From Varroa destructor (Eukaryota; Arthropoda; Arachnida; Mesostigmata; Varroidae), in NCBI RefSeq assembly GCF_002443255.2, contig NW_019211454.1, positions 28,163,565-28,227,564 on the forward strand: DNA of 64,000 nucleotides, given 5' to 3'. The translations under genes were made by a program, and so were the position numbers. The notes beneath the pieces were generated by a model that was not told where the DNA came from, did no database searches, and saw only the letters and a list, made by a program, of their open reading frames with translations. The first letter of the stretch is position 1. Every line of letters begins with the position of its first letter. Positions 38,801-52,651 of the stretch are shown piece by piece.

Positions 38801-41800
38801 ATTACTTGCGCACCAGTCTGCTACAAAGGAAGTCTCAGTACTCAGATTTACTGATTTTAGCTTGAAACTTTCCGGTTTTAAATGTTGAGAGTCCTTGTGA
38901 TAGCAACCTCAAACAAATCGAGCACGCGATCCATCACTGTGAGGTGATTTTTACCAAACAAACTTACGGATTCAGAGGTGTATAAGAACAAATATGTTAA
39001 CTGACAGCTGCACCTAACTAGATTATGTCCCTATTCTACAACAGTATAGAACATTAACATAGACTCATATAAGTTTGCATAACGTGCACAATGCGAGTAG
39101 TTGCCATTTATGTTGTATCGTATTGACACCCCATCCAGCATATGGGGCAAATATATCATTTTAATATGAATGTAGATCGGCTATCAGCTTGTAACTCGTG
39201 CGCTATGCTTCACATTATAATTTTTTCTATCGATTTACGCATTGAAAACGCCGATACCTATTATCTAGTGACGTTTATTACGTTAATCTCTCCCATTGTG
39301 TCTATGCGTCCGACACACACGGGGTCGAGACTGCCACTGATCGCAGCCGCAAACGCCAAACGGATGAGTGATAGACGTCCGCATGGTAGACTTTTGACGA
39401 AATAGGATTTGTGTACCGAATAGCGAAACTGTAACGTGTGTTAACGTTTTTGTTTTTAAACCCTTTCTAAAAGCTCTAAGTGTTTTTTAAAGGCCAAAAC
39501 CACCAACTCATCGCGCCTCTAATGGTTCACTATAATGAACCACTAGATTTGGCTGTGCAAATTGTATCATAGGCTTAGCACCTACAAAATCGCTGATTAA
39601 AGTTGAGGTTGGAAACTTAACAATCAATCACCCAAGCTTCTAATTTGGATCCACTCTTAGCACGTAAACTATGCTTTTCATTTTTATTCATGAGACTGTG
39701 GTTACCGACGGCTTAGAGAGTTACGCTTGTGCGCTCTACCATAAAAAGGGATCCTGCCCCTAGAAATTTGAATTTTCTAAAATTATGAGTTAGTTTTCTT
39801 ATCTAGCTCTAGAAAATTAGAGCTATCAAATATTACGCGTATTCCTCGCGTAGTGTCATAATACTATCATATGACAGGCAAATTAAACATGTTGAGCTTC
39901 AGATGGGGAAGGTATGCTGGCGAAACAAACATTTCATTTACGAGAGAGACCCCCCCCAACGCACCATTGCGAAAATCTTTAAACACCGTCGTTGAACACT
40001 TGCTAACAAAAACAGAGTCGGATAATCGAATGCCGAAAGATAACTTCGATACCTCATAGTCAGTGTGGCTTTAGTTTTCCTCCACGAAACATAATACACG
40101 TATATGTAAAATATGGGTCCTACATTGACTTGACTACTTTGATTTACTAAAAAGGTGAACCCGTTTTGCGAAACAATATTTAGTTAGTAATACGCAATTC
40201 TCATTCAATATTGGCTTTTTCAAAAATGATGTTCAAGAATCTTATAAATGCTGGAAACAGCAAACCTGTTGGTTATTTTTCGAAGTAGCCTCCTCACATC
40301 TAAGAACAACCTTGTGCCAAATGGATTTCCAATCTTTGAAAACCTTTACAACGGAACAAACAATTTCGTCTCATGTGATATGGAGCAATAACGCCACTAA
40401 AACAGGCTATAGATATAAACAGGCTATAAGATGGCAATATAGTTTATTAAAAGTATTAATTTAACAACTTCATATGACATTTCGCTGACAAATTCTTTGT
40501 CAAGTTTCTTAAGTGATAGGAATTGGCTGTAGCAGCATTGAGACTTGGGATAGAGAAGATGAGTGAAGAACCTGTATCTTACATATCCGCACCCTACATT
40601 ATATATTTTGTTCAAACTTAGTATCGAAGTGGGGAGTTGATTGCGGTGATACTCTTCTGATGAGATTCATTTTAAGCTATATAAAGTAATCAGATCTGCG
40701 GCTCTGAGAACTGAAGAATATGTCTCGAGCGACCGCAGTATTCACAAAAAGTCGACGTGCGGTATAGCATATGGTACGAAAATTCCTAAATTCTAAAATG
40801 ACGATAGACGCACCACTCAGTAATAGCAAGCTCTGTCGTGAACGCTACAAACTTTTGCATGAAACGAGATAGGAAATTGGATGTAAACAACTTTTAATTT
40901 ACGCAAGATGGAACAAATTTCCCTATCCCGCGGAAGACAGTCCTTCCATGAACCGTTGTCTGTAGAGCGGCTAGTCTTGATGTACGGCCATGGCAGCAAA
41001 TGGTCGCGTTGATCTTATGATTTTTTAAGGACCGAGTTTATCAAACAGCGTCGAAGGAAACATTGACTTAGGACACTGTGTTCGTGAAATCGATGCTGAA
41101 CCAATTATGCAGAGCTGTGATTTAAAATTACGCGAATCAGATCGAATTATTTAAGCGGCCCTTGGGAGGATCCTCAGAGAATATGGTTTTAAATGTACAA
41201 TGAAGATTAAGTTCCTAGGTTGCGCTAATGTAGGAATAAAGGCATACACAGAAATTCGTTTTTGCTTTTCATTCGGCAAGCAATAAAGTCGGCTGGACAC
41301 TGTTGGTCCACCCTCCGTCTAGTATAGTGTTAATAGTACTAAATAGCAGGTGGGAGCTGGTCTCAGAACCAGGAAGTCCTACTAAATAAAGAAAGATATG
41401 TCGAAGAAAAAAATATGGCTTATAGCTTAAAAAAATCCTCTTACAGTTGATGCTAACGTGGGGGATAGTCATATAGGCATTACATTTTATGTCCCTAGAC
41501 GAGTATTCTGGTTACGGTCAATGCCGTTGTTCCATATGAGCGAAGACACAATGCCAATTATGAATCCTCTGACAATCTTGTTCATCTATTTCCATAACTT
41601 ATTTAAGCATAGATCAGTTCCACTAAGCAGAGTCAATATCCTGCATGTGGTAGTTGCAGTTAAGGTTTACGGTTATGATGTATATGCATTTAATATCAGG
41701 CCGCGGAATTAAGTGAATTTAATTAAATTATTTAATATACAACGTTCGACTTACCAAATAAAGCATGTATGATTTGCTCGTGGCTTCTGTGAGCCATTGT

Positions 41801-44800
41801 AAAATTTATATGTTTTTATTAAGAGAAAAAATATAGAGGATCCTTCCGCAGACATAACTCTTAGCAGTCTTTACGTGCAGCTGAACGATGGAATCGACAA
41901 TAAATATGAACCGGCTATGCTAAAAGACACAGATATAAAGCAATTTAAACACGAATTTGCTACGCATTTTTTGTACATAAATTTGTACGTAAATCTGTAC
42001 TGTGGTTCAAGTGCTTCGAAATCAAATAGAAACTGGCAAGTACGGATAAAAAAAACCATATTAGAAAGTAAGAGTAGGAGCAAGCAAGTCAGTATTATGC
42101 GTGAGCACATATTTTCACAACAATGAATAGTCACCGATATAATGCAGGATCTTAACTGTATGTGAGTCTGCAGTTGAATTAGTTAAGGCTTATTTATCTC
42201 CCATTACTTACTTTATTCAAAATGGCAAACCCCTATTGCCCTTCCTTTTGTGTAGTTATAGACCGACACATTACATTTTCGCGACATAATAGTGGCATAT
42301 CTGTTCCGATCGCAAGCACAACTAGTTTCGTATTTTTTGGACGTACTCTGCGATTCCGAATCCAGATGCTCCCAACGGAAGCCTTAAGTGTAAAGTGGTA
42401 TAATCACTCAAGGCCTCAGAGCGGACCCTGAGAAACGATATTTCAGCCATTTCAGTTTCAGTTCCTCATCGGCGAAATAATTTTTCAACTTCGGTCGCGT
42501 AGATATTGAATAGAACGCAAATACTCCTCGAGTGTAGGAATGTATATATACAAGCGAAATTCCACGCAAATTATTTACAGCTATAAAATTACGATCTTAT
42601 GGTGAGCCGTAGCGTCATTTAGATTGCGAAATAATGCGCACCCAGAGGTCTCGAACCTGACATGGAACTGCAGCATTGGGCATTACGGTTTAACAACTAG
42701 GAAGAGGACTTAACTGGTTAATTGCGCTCTTTAAAAGCAGCATGCATATCCTCAGTCTCATGTAAGATAGCCGTGAAATCCATTTCAAGATAGACAACTG
42801 CTTAAATCAGAACTAGCGGAACCGTAGTTTGCGCGGAATTTTTTGAAGCGAGAGCACATCCTTACATGTTCGTATTACTGGATTTAGCTTGTCTCTTAAA
42901 CTGTACACGATACGTTTAAAACTAAAAAGCTTTCGGTTCCTTTTCGAAGAAACAGATCTTCGCTGCATGTTGACCTGCCGGTAGTGCATTAACAGGGGCA
43001 GTTGGAAGGTTTCTGTCGGAGTTCGTTGTGTTGAAAAATTGGCAAGTTTCTTATTACTTCTACCATCCCAGCAATGGTTATTACCGTAATCAACCTCATT
43101 TTGCTGCCACAAACGGGATTCATTCAATGCAAGCTGGGTATTAAACCAATCACACAATCGCGAATAGTCAAGGAAAGCTATACGCAACAAAGGAAAAAGA
43201 AGCAGCAAGTCTCTAACGCCATTGAGTCACTGAATTACTACATAAGAGGCACTTAAAGATGAAAAAATACTTCAAGCTCTCTAAAAAAAACTTATGATGA
43301 CCTTCTCTTTCAAATAATATGATGCGGCCTTAAAAATCGTTTGAGTTTCTGTGACGAGGCGTTTTGACATGTATGATGGTGCTTTCGCTGTATGATGCAT
43401 TGATCAATCTCTTCTTAGGTAAAGAACTATGTCAAATTTATAGGTTAAGTTTAGGCAAAACGTTTGAAATGATGATGAAGTTATAAGCTTCCACTTTCTG
43501 TAAGATTCTTTACTCAGTTTTACTAAGCGGCTACCTTTAATTTAACTATCACTATATTTATCAGACGAATTATGTAAATATGTCCGACCGCGTAACACTT
43601 CATCTTGCTAATACGATTGCCAGATTGCTTTTCTTTAGTATTATACAATAAACATATAAAGTCCATAAATGGAAAATGATTACAAAATGTTAGAAAAAAA
43701 AGTGGCCTGTTAAAGTAAACAAGAAGAGAGACTTAATCTATCTTCACTCTTATTGATACACCCGACCTACGGTTTCACAAGAGAAAATCTCAAGCAGTAA
43801 TCACAGCTGCTTAGCAGATATTTGAAATCTGTTAGGACAAATACTTAATCTTTTAATCAGGCCCCAGAGGACTGCTGAAAAAGGCACTTTGTAAATTCGG
43901 CATTAGAATTAGCCCTCCGGGCGTGATGTCAGTGCCAGACTTATTTGCCACCAATGTATTTCACAATACAATGCATTAATTGTTGGTATTACCTTTACAC
44001 GTTCTTTAACTATTTTAATTGGGACCTTACGTGACGCTAAAAAAGATTATTTAATTTCATACAGAATACGCAGCGTTGCAGTATGCTTCATTAAAAAATT
44101 AAAATTTTGTGAATTAGCTTCTAAAATAGTTACGACAAGTGATCACAAAGTCAATTTTTACCTTAAGTGAAATAAATTATTTTTTGTTCAATAAAATTAA
44201 AGCTCCATTATTGAGAATCATTGTTATCAGTCATTGCTAATCTGGATCAGATTGGGTACAGAGTATAATAATGTAAAGTTCCCATTAAATCAATCGTTAT
44301 ATGTACCATGTTACCTTCCGAACTGATGTTGTAGGGGATGGCGATTCAAGCTCTTTGTGATTTTCATATGAGCGTCTAGGTACAGAAAGAAGTCTTAAAA
44401 AAATCTTTACTACTGGGGTGATGTTTTGTTTGGAGGTTGTAAAATTTTCAATATTGCTATCATAAAAAGCGTAGAGGTACAGCACCTTGTTCAATAAGTC
44501 TGCGGGAGCCGACTCGTAGAAGATCTCTTCAAGCCAATTCTAGGGGGATAAAGTAGTTTTTAGATCTGATAGTCGATTTGTGTGGTTCATGCCGACTGAT
44601 TAAGTTGATGAATGAGACTTTCGAAAAGCATCTATTTGATCAGCTAGTAGGGAAGTAAATACCATATCCAACTTTCGTTTCTGATTACGTTCATATATGT
44701 ATATGGATATATTCCATGCTAGTAGGTCGTGGCTGCGTTGCACTTTGACATTTCAGGTAAGAGCCTTTGGAATAGATAATTTTCTGGACGTCGTTATTTT

Positions 44801-44863
44801 TTTTTTTCGATACATTCACAAGGGTCCTTTCGAGTTTTTTTTGGAAGAAATATGGAATCCTTT

Positions 44864-45089
44864 TCAGCAGTTCACAATGCCTCTGTCGTGAGAAATAAAC
44901 TCTGGCTCTAGCTTTCCGTATTTCTTGCCCTCCTCTTTATTAGTGTCAGCAACTGTATTTGCTCTGAACGATCCTATAGGAACGTGGGAGTGGTCGTTTT
45001 TAAGGGCCCTTCCAAATTTCCAAATCAGGACGGTAACTCTGGCCTTAAAAATGTTCTTTCCTGCAGGAACATGTGCTGACCGCGGAACT
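44864..45089 (-). CDS. Possible terminal exon, unrecognised protein
   Basis: A strong acceptor (TGTTGTTTTCAG, then exon base 45089) precedes a minus-strand frame of 75 codons that ends in TGA at 44864, entering in phase 2. The product is basic, with KNIFKARVTVLIWKFGRALK, then NDHSHVPIGSF and a charged tail (NKEEGKKYGKLEPEF). No known domain is visible. The coding-like tract at 45330-45700 lies just upstream on the same strand, but I found no donor there in matching phase. The opposite strand is also open (44925-45137), so the strand is not certain. It could be the end of a gene or part of a decaying copy. Confidence 0.28.
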
Positions 45090-45330
45090 CTGAAAACAAC
45101 ACAGTTCGCCACCAAGCATTTCTCGTACTCTATTTAATCAGTTTGGCCGTTTCAGTGATTGCATCAGACACCAAAAGATAAGTGCATTACATGGGGCCCC
45201 AAACGTAATTCAGAGGTTGTTGTGTGGCACAGTTTCTAACTACGACGAAGGCATAGCCTCCAGCCAACTCTCAGTTAACTTATTGAAGGCCCTTTTCGAT
45301 CTAGGATTTCGGTTGAACTTGTTTGGGGTT

Positions 45331-45700
45331 CTATTGAGGATTGTATGGAAAATTGGCTACACAGTTTTCCAGAATTTTGTCCGAGGAAGATTGCGTGACC
45401 GCTTCAAGAAAAGCGTTCTGAAGAGAACTAAATCTTTTGCCTATATTGTCTGTGATGAACTGAAAGTGGGCTCTGGCATCGAGCTGGTAGATTGAACCAA
45501 CCAGGCTGCTAAAGTTGGTGACAGACGCTTGATAGACGCTTTCCACCAGGTCCGGCGTTTTCTAACCTCCTAAGCTTCTCGCATGGATCCGCAAACCCGT
45601 TCGGCGCCTAGGCAGTTCTTTGAGATTTTTGTGAAGCAGTCCATCAGAGGTTTCGATAGAGTACGCCAAGGCGCAGTTGGGCCTATGGGTAGTTTGTTAC
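45331..45700 (-). pseudogene. Coding-like tract, possible exon or decayed gene, unrecognised
   Basis: On the minus strand one frame reads about 45 codons (THRPNCALAYSIETSDGLLH...), meets a TAG, and continues 75 codons as DLVESVYQASVTNFSSLVGS, QLDARAHFQFITDNIGK and FSSLQNAFLEAVTQSSSDK before another TAG. The second part looks like an amphipathic helical protein. The TAG sits at GGAGGTTAG|AAAACG, so it may be an acceptor AG, or an inactivating stop in a formerly continuous frame. Further down the same frame, after more stops, comes ELAGGYAFVVVRNCATQQ, which also looks coding-derived. The plus strand is open over much of the tract (45217-45495, 45583-45774), so the strand is a judgement from composition only. 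Confidence 0.28.
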
Positions 45701-45774
45701 GAAAGCTAACAGGTAACCAGGAAGAATTTATTCGTCGAACTAGAAAGCTCCAAACTCCTCATTCCCTATTATAA

Positions 45775-48700
45775 AAAGCTCACATTTGGTACTTGTGAGA
45801 TCAAGGCCTGATACGTGCGCGAAGTCGATGATTTTAGTAACATCATCTAGTCTTTTTTTATTTTTCATTTTAGTAATATATCCAGACATATTCTGACTTT
45901 ACATCTAAAGAGCTATCGTCCAGCCGCTCCACGAGGCAGGTTAGTTCGTGAGTGGCGGACAAGAACAATGCGGATCCACATGAATCTCGACGCTGGACCT
46001 CGCAATTTTAGAGGACTGTAGTATTGTTCTAGTGTACAGGTGTTGCTTAAATGTCAACATATCAGCTAAATCTTTGGTAGGTGTAGGACGTTATTCCTTA
46101 TCAGCCTAATTATTGCGAAATCAAGTTAACTTTTAGGGAGACAAGTGATTGCTGTTGTGTTGGTTTGCAACATTTCGTCCCCTTAACACAGGCTTAGCTT
46201 TCGTTGAACTATGCCTGTAATCATCCAATTCTACGATGTGGATTTATCTTCTTAAAAAAAATCCTTGGAGAAAAATGCTTGTTTTTCGCAACTGACGGTA
46301 CGCCTTTATTTATCTAAAACAACGGACAATGGATTGGCACTGGCAAAGAAGTAGAGATAGGCCTGTCCATGGATATCACGTACGGAACGAATATCATTCT
46401 CTCTCTCAGTTGATTCAGATTGCTGGCAACTTGGCGAGAGTTAACGAATATTAACTTTTAGAATATTTTTACCTCTGAAATACTCTGCAGAGTAGAATGG
46501 AGAACGTAATTACAAACACCGCCAAACATTTCCCTTATGCAGATTGTGCTTGCACTTGGTGTAGGCACTCGTATTATGTTTTTGGCTATTTCTTGCGGGG
46601 CAGTCGCAGGACAACAGTAACATGATGTGTAATGCAAGCATTCGTAGGTCTTGAATAACGTTATCAATACTGGATTGATCGATCTAGTTTAATCAGGCTT
46701 GTCAGGCCATCATATGCATGATATAGAATAGCATAATATACAAAGTTATTTTAAACGTAAAGTGTTTAGAACGCTACCTGACAAAGATGAATAAGTGAGT
46801 TTAATTGGTTGATATAGCTAAGCTATTCATTGTTGATCGACTAAACGTTATAAAACGGAGGTCAAAAGTCCTCTTAAGTCGTGTTTGTGAAGTGATATGC
46901 TATAAACCGTGATGTAGCACTTCCCATCAATGGCATGACATAAGTTTACTGCACTTGTTTCTTGACTCGGTCCTTGGAGTAAGCGTTATTATCTACTGAA
47001 TTGAAATGCTCGATTATATGCGAATGCGTGTTTGTGTATCAAGAAAATTTACTCGGTGAAAATTACGATCAAAGACCATATTAGTTCAATGTTATTAGTT
47101 ATAACATTATCACTAGCAATTAACGAGCAGAATATATCAAGTGATTTTTTTTGTTTTGAAACATCCTGTTTCGGAGAATGAGCTGCGTGGAGCACAAGCC
47201 CTTGGTAGAGCTACCTCGTTGCCGTCGTAGAACAGCTTTGCGAACGTTGAGTAAGTTCAGAGAAGACGAATTCCGGCTGCCATAACGAAATTTCTTCTAT
47301 CTGCTGGGAAGACTTGAAGAAATCTTGTTTAGGCTGCGCGAAATTATCATAATCAAAGTTCCAGGCGGTGTTGTCGCATCACAATTACTAACCATGGCGA
47401 AAACTGATGTACCAGAACGAGCAAATGCACCTTGAAGCGATAGCTGCAGATATCTAAAAAGCATCTACGAAGTGTTAATACATGACCTAATAGATCTACT
47501 GAACATTTGACTTAGCAACTTTTAGTAGTCTGGTAGTCCTTACTTTAAAATCCGACTCAATGAGTTTCATATAAAACAGAGCAGACGTTTTAAAGCTTTT
47601 TCTTTAGCTAGAGGAAAAGCTCTTCTATAGGATACTAATCGGAAGAACATGCCATAAGGGAAATGCTCTAGGTGCGGAGGCATTCGAGGCCGTTAAATAA
47701 GTTGTCACATACGTAATATTTAATTTGCTTGCTCAGTTTCTTCGGCGATTGCGACAGGAGAAATAATACGTTTAGCGCGCTCTCATACGTTAGACCTAGA
47801 CATAGAATACCCCCATACGTTGACATTGTTATTATATAGTCGTAGAGGAAGATACAACTGTATGAGCATTTCCTTACACACTTGAATATTTAAAGAGCGC
47901 GGAAATCAGTGAAAAAATATTTATTAACTTCTATATATTGATGTTTTCATTAAAGCAGTGGACAGTAAAAAAATAAAGACAAATATGGATGAGTCCCAGA
48001 AGGCCATGCGAATCTTGAGAAGAAATTTGACAAAATCGGTGACAAACGAGATCCTGTAGAAGCCTACGTACTAGAGTGGCTTCTCACGTCAACCGTCGCG
48101 TTTCGGTTTTTGCGACATATCTAAATCGAACGGAGCCTGAAGAAACGCAAGCTTTTCACTAGAATACGGAGAAGTTATTGATTGCTTTATTAGCTGAGAC
48201 TATTATCGATACGGTGCACAGGGGGACGGACATTTCATATACGTTTAGTGTACACACCAATGTATCTAATATTTGTTGAGATCAAACAAATACGCATTTT
48301 TTTCGTTTAGTGTGGTGCGTCACGTAGTTGATATGTGTAGCTATGTCAAATTGTTCTTGTTCGACAACGAGTAAATGAAATGTTCTGCTACCGTACTCTT
48401 CGAGGATCATCGTATCCAAGTAAATGTTGTCAAGTACGAACTGTTAGTACATGTGTGAACCCTTTCGTTTGTTGTAGTCATGTGTTTTGGCCACAGATGA
48501 TTCATTTCTAACATAGATACACAGCACTGCAATTAAGGGCATGAACGTTTCATAACATAGTTCAAACGAAAGTTTTTCCAATTCAAGTCGATGTCACGAT
48601 GTCGAGAGACTGTTGTTTTAATTTGTATGTTTCACATTGATTAGGCAAGAGCTAGAAGCTTGCCATATTGCGTCAATGAAAAGTGCTGTTGCTCTAGCTA

Positions 48701-49100
48701 GACCGCGGTGGACAATAGGCAACGTCAATGTTTACGAGATTTTTTCGCGCGTTGATTTCACCGCAAGAAGGGCTCGGGATAATTCGCTGAGCTTTTAATG
48801 GGCTTCTGGTTGTACACAGACTGGGGTTTGGTGTTTGTAAGGAAAACATTCGCTAGCGCAACAGTCATCGTTTAAAAATAGGGATTAAGAAACTCTGACT
48901 TCGACGATGTATTTATGTTTTGGCTGAAACTATTGCTGATGAGTCAACTTGCTAATAAAGGAAAATCATGTATTCAATCACCGTTACGACATCCGATTTC
49001 GAGTTCATGACCAGTTTGCACTTTCGCAGCTATTGTGTCATATATCCGAATTTTGTTGTTAAATAACTTGTGTTACACTCAGCTGCTCGTATTCTATTCT
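45775..49100. other. Region without a recognised gene
   Basis: Mostly AT-rich with short frames. One possible start exon is visible on plus at 47178-47250: ATG opens MSCVEHKPLVELPRCRRRTA and a good donor follows (TTGA|GTAAGT). No downstream partner was found, so it is noted here rather than called. Confidence 0.45.
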
Positions 49101-51400
49101 ACAGTAGCTATGATATTTAGATATACGTGCTCAAGCAACGCTTCGGTAGCCGAACTAATATGATTAGTCTGAATGCAAAAACTATACATGCACTACCTAA
49201 GAATAAAATGTTTCAAGGTATATGCCCAATAGTGCTATCAAGCACTGTTTCAAGGGACCATGTGTTATTATCTGTCGTTCCTCGTTATAGCCCATTGCGC
49301 AGTTTCTGTAGGTATTAGCCAGACGCGCTGGCGAGCTTGCCGATTTTGTCTTTGCCAAAAGTCTAAGATCACTGGAGCAGCATATGCAGAATATCTAATA
49401 ATTTCGCAACGGGCAGAATCCTGCCCATTATTGTTGACCGGACGAATTCAAGGGACAACCATTGGCTTCCCTGTTTTTGTCGCTGATGGTTCAATAACGC
49501 GATCGAATACTGACATAGATCTGTTGAGCCTACCCACATAAGTCGATTTATATGCAAAACAGCAGATTTCGGTCTGAGATTGAAGGCGGCTAGAATCATC
49601 GGGCACATGCACTATTTGGTCATGACAATTCTTAAAAGTGGTATCCACCAGCGTGGTAGGCTTAGATGGGGGTTGAAGCAGCATCGGCACGAATAGCAGC
49701 CATGGCGCTCGCGGCACCTCGGATTTTCGCCTTTTTTGTCACCGTCGATGCCCGAAGTCTATCCGGGAATAGACGACAGATTACCACCATTCGATACATA
49801 TGCAATCGTGTTATATTCAGACTCATTTCGACAAACTAGAAATCTTTTAGATGAATACAAATTCTCATTGGGTGCTCATTACGTTTTAAAATGGAGGCAA
49901 AGGTGAAAGTTAACAGATGTTTACCGTTTGCTATGTAGACACGCCATCGGATCGTGTTGCCGTTTCCTTCGTACCCAATGTAAGAAGGATGTGTGCCATT
50001 GGTGTGCCGTAATTAGTGAAAGTCATGGGCGATCCATAAACTCTTCAGGACGGTTTTGGTAGCTCAGGGAAGGCACGTATGTCATACCACCTACCAAAGG
50101 AGCGGAGACATTTGGGTGCTGGAATTGTTTTCGAGACACCTCTAAACTGTCAACTATGCGGACTTATAACAGTAAATATTCTTTTGGGTTATGAACCTCT
50201 AATTGATTAGCAATCGGAGCTAACCTGACGGCAATAATTTTTCCAGAAGTTAGCGTTATCAGCAGGACTGATCTGCCACATCAACCTGTTCCCGCCGCAA
50301 GCTTAGTTCCAGGACCGGAACATAGGTCGCCACCATCGGAATTGACAACTGAGCAGGTCACGTCGGATAGTCAGTAGTTTTTTGTACAAACAGCTTACAC
50401 AACTTGTTTCAACAAGTTTCGTTAAATGTTACAGGATCGCCACGGGGTGCTGAAAGCGGCGTTCCGTTGTGTTGCCGAGAATCTAAATACTCAAGACCAC
50501 CTGTATTCGAGTGTTTTGCCGGACACGGCCTGAGGTTCTCGGCACAGAAACCATTTTGGCACGTAAGCAGTGCTCAGAGGCCCTCGTACGGTCAATAAGA
50601 AGTATATTTTGGGCCGTCACACATGTTGTGATGGTCGAGCTGTTTGCAGCACTTTGCTAACCAGCTTAGTGACATGAGGATCTTGTGTGTGAGTACTGCT
50701 TATAGGAGACTAGCGTACGATGGTATGGTCGAGTAAGCCGCTGTCTCATGCCAAAGAAAACCAGTTTTCTGATTCGAGATTATTTGAGATGGTCAAATTC
50801 GTGCATTTGGTGATTAGGTGATAACAGAGCTAGACTCGGCTTGCTTGACGTCAACGAGAAGTTAACGGCATGGGCAGTCTGGTCACTCCGTTTAGATACA
50901 TGCATTTAGATATGTGGAGCACAGTCCCTCAGAATACCCGAGTACAACAAGGGGGCGTCACTGAGTCATTATTGAGTGCACTCAACGTGCCTTGCATGCA
51001 GAGAAGATCGATACTATTTTGGCTAGACTCGTGCTGTATCGGTGATGGCATCTGCGGGTATTGCCCTAGCAACAATAGCTTCGTAATATCGATCAATTAA
51101 AGTATTAGAAACGTTTGCGCTCTATTAAAGGCCAGAAACCGATCTCGAGCAATGAATAGCGAGCCGTTTATGAGGATTGCCTTCTTAAGGCACATGTGTG
51201 TGCATTCTGAGGTTAAGACAACAATCGCAAGTACTCGCACTGAGCGGTCGGCCCAAGTATCCCGACAGACAGTCGGGGCGCTTTTGACGGGAAGTCCCAC
51301 ATTACGATGCCGCCAGCAAGAGAAGAAATTATAGTTAGTTGGGCGGCCGCAGTAAACCGATCCAACAGTTGTTTGAACCGGTAAAAATCCCTGCAAAACT
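49101..51400. other. Block of lower AT content with several open frames, no gene identified
   Basis: Plus-strand frames at 49127-49318, 49260-49541, 50404-50598, 50870-51100 and 51152-51334 and minus-strand frames at 49717-49448 and 51396-51097 crowd this 2.3 kb. Some contain cysteines in pairs (plus VPLCCRESKY and DSCCIGDGICGYC; minus CQNGFCAENLRPC near 50555). The block lies downstream of the CCN exons, so I checked it for the missing cystine-knot exon and saw no match. No splice-consistent gene was found. Confidence 0.25.
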
Positions 51401-52385
51401 GGATTTGTTTACAAGGCAGTCATTGGACGTATTATGGAAGTTCTCGGAGAATAACTTAAACGATCAGCAATAGACTCATTGGGACGATGTTGAATGTCGG
51501 CCGCCTGGAAAGATTCGTTTTGTTTGTATAATATTTGTCAGCTGTGAACATAATGAATACGGCAGAACAGCGGAGACTTGCCCACTTTAAAAGTATTTTT
51601 CTTATAATTGTTAATGCCAAGTCAATATTGTTTAAGGCCAACGACTTACTACGCTTCGTATGCTTGCATTGTAGTCCTTAAGCAGTTTGGAAAATGTGTG
51701 TGGCAAATGTAAATTTGAAAACAAAATAATTTGTAAAAACTGCAGTAGTACATATGTATAGAAAAAAATCCATGCATGAAACGGGAAATAATAATAATGT
51801 AAAGTGATAAAACTATGAGGAAGTAAAACGCAAATCCGAGAGAGTTCGTGAAAAAATAAAAAACGCGAAGAACTAATTTGAAAATGTAGGCAAAACGGTA
51901 GACCACTTAAAAAAACGTAAAGAAATAAGTGAGAGTGCGACCGTAAGTTGTCGGCAATGAATTAATTCAGACGGGATTAGCCATTTTTATATATCGCTGG
52001 AATATTATATTAAACAACCATATAAGCATTGTATTAGTACGGTTTTTTCCAATACTGTAAAGGACATTGTAACATTTTAGAAGATCCCTTATTGTTCTAT
52101 TACTCATAACTTGTATGACTTTCATAAAAATGGGAACTACGAAAGAAGTAGCATAGATTAAATAGTGAAGGTATTAGGTAAGTTAAACTATTTTAAAATA
52201 TGAGGTAATAAATACAAGAATCGGCGGAAGCGAACATTTAATTGGAAATGATCAAATCTTCAATAGCGGTCACTATCGTGAAAGACGACGAAGTTCCTAT
52301 AGATCCGTTCGACTTAACTAACTGAAGACATAGAGCAATAATCTAAAGTACAGCAATATTGTCAATAGGACCAAAATAAACGAGC

Positions 52386-52404
52386 TTATATATATATATA
52401 TATG

Positions 52405-52435
<31 letters not shown>
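52386..52435. repeat. (TA)n microsatellite, about 50 bases
   Basis: TA run with one GC interruption. Confidence 0.95.
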
Positions 52436-52438
<3 letters not shown>

Positions 52439-52633
52439 ATCTTAACGAGGTTAGTATTAACTGGAACAGGAACGACCTGTACGGGAAACCATGGATAACA
52501 CATTCAACTTGAATGTGACTTGATTTAACTTAAAACAATTGATAGACGTAATTTCTATTCAAAGGGTGCATGAATCTACGGAGTTCGGACGACTTTTCCC
52601 TACTTCATAAGAAACTACGCTATGGTATAAGAA

Positions 52634-52651
52634 ATAGGAGAAACGAGCGAT
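52634..52651. repeat. 18-base sequence shared with 63070-63087
   Basis: The direct-orientation match ATAGGAGAAACGAGCGAT occurs at both sites, and the flanks differ. It is too short to define an element, but longer than expected by chance between two places in 64 kb. Confidence 0.5.

Larger units (their letters stand above)
33481..44863. other. AT-rich region without a recognised gene
   Basis: About 11.4 kb of mostly non-coding sequence. (TA)n and (TAA)n runs lie at 35450-35505. Frames such as 35774-36157 (+, 127 codons), 43208-42813 (-, 131 codons), 42134-41871 (-) and 38605-38865 (+) begin at non-ATG codons or lack any recognisable domain, and fit chance. No transposon signature or RNA gene was recognised. 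Confidence 0.5.

Noticed and set aside
42813..43208. 131-codon minus-strand open frame
   Set aside because: It starts at a non-ATG codon and has no domain or splice context; about one frame of this length is expected by chance in 64 kb of this composition.
49101..51400. Cysteine-bearing frames as the missing CCN cystine-knot exon
   Set aside because: None has the FCG-C or CC-P spacing of the CT domain, and several are on the wrong strand.
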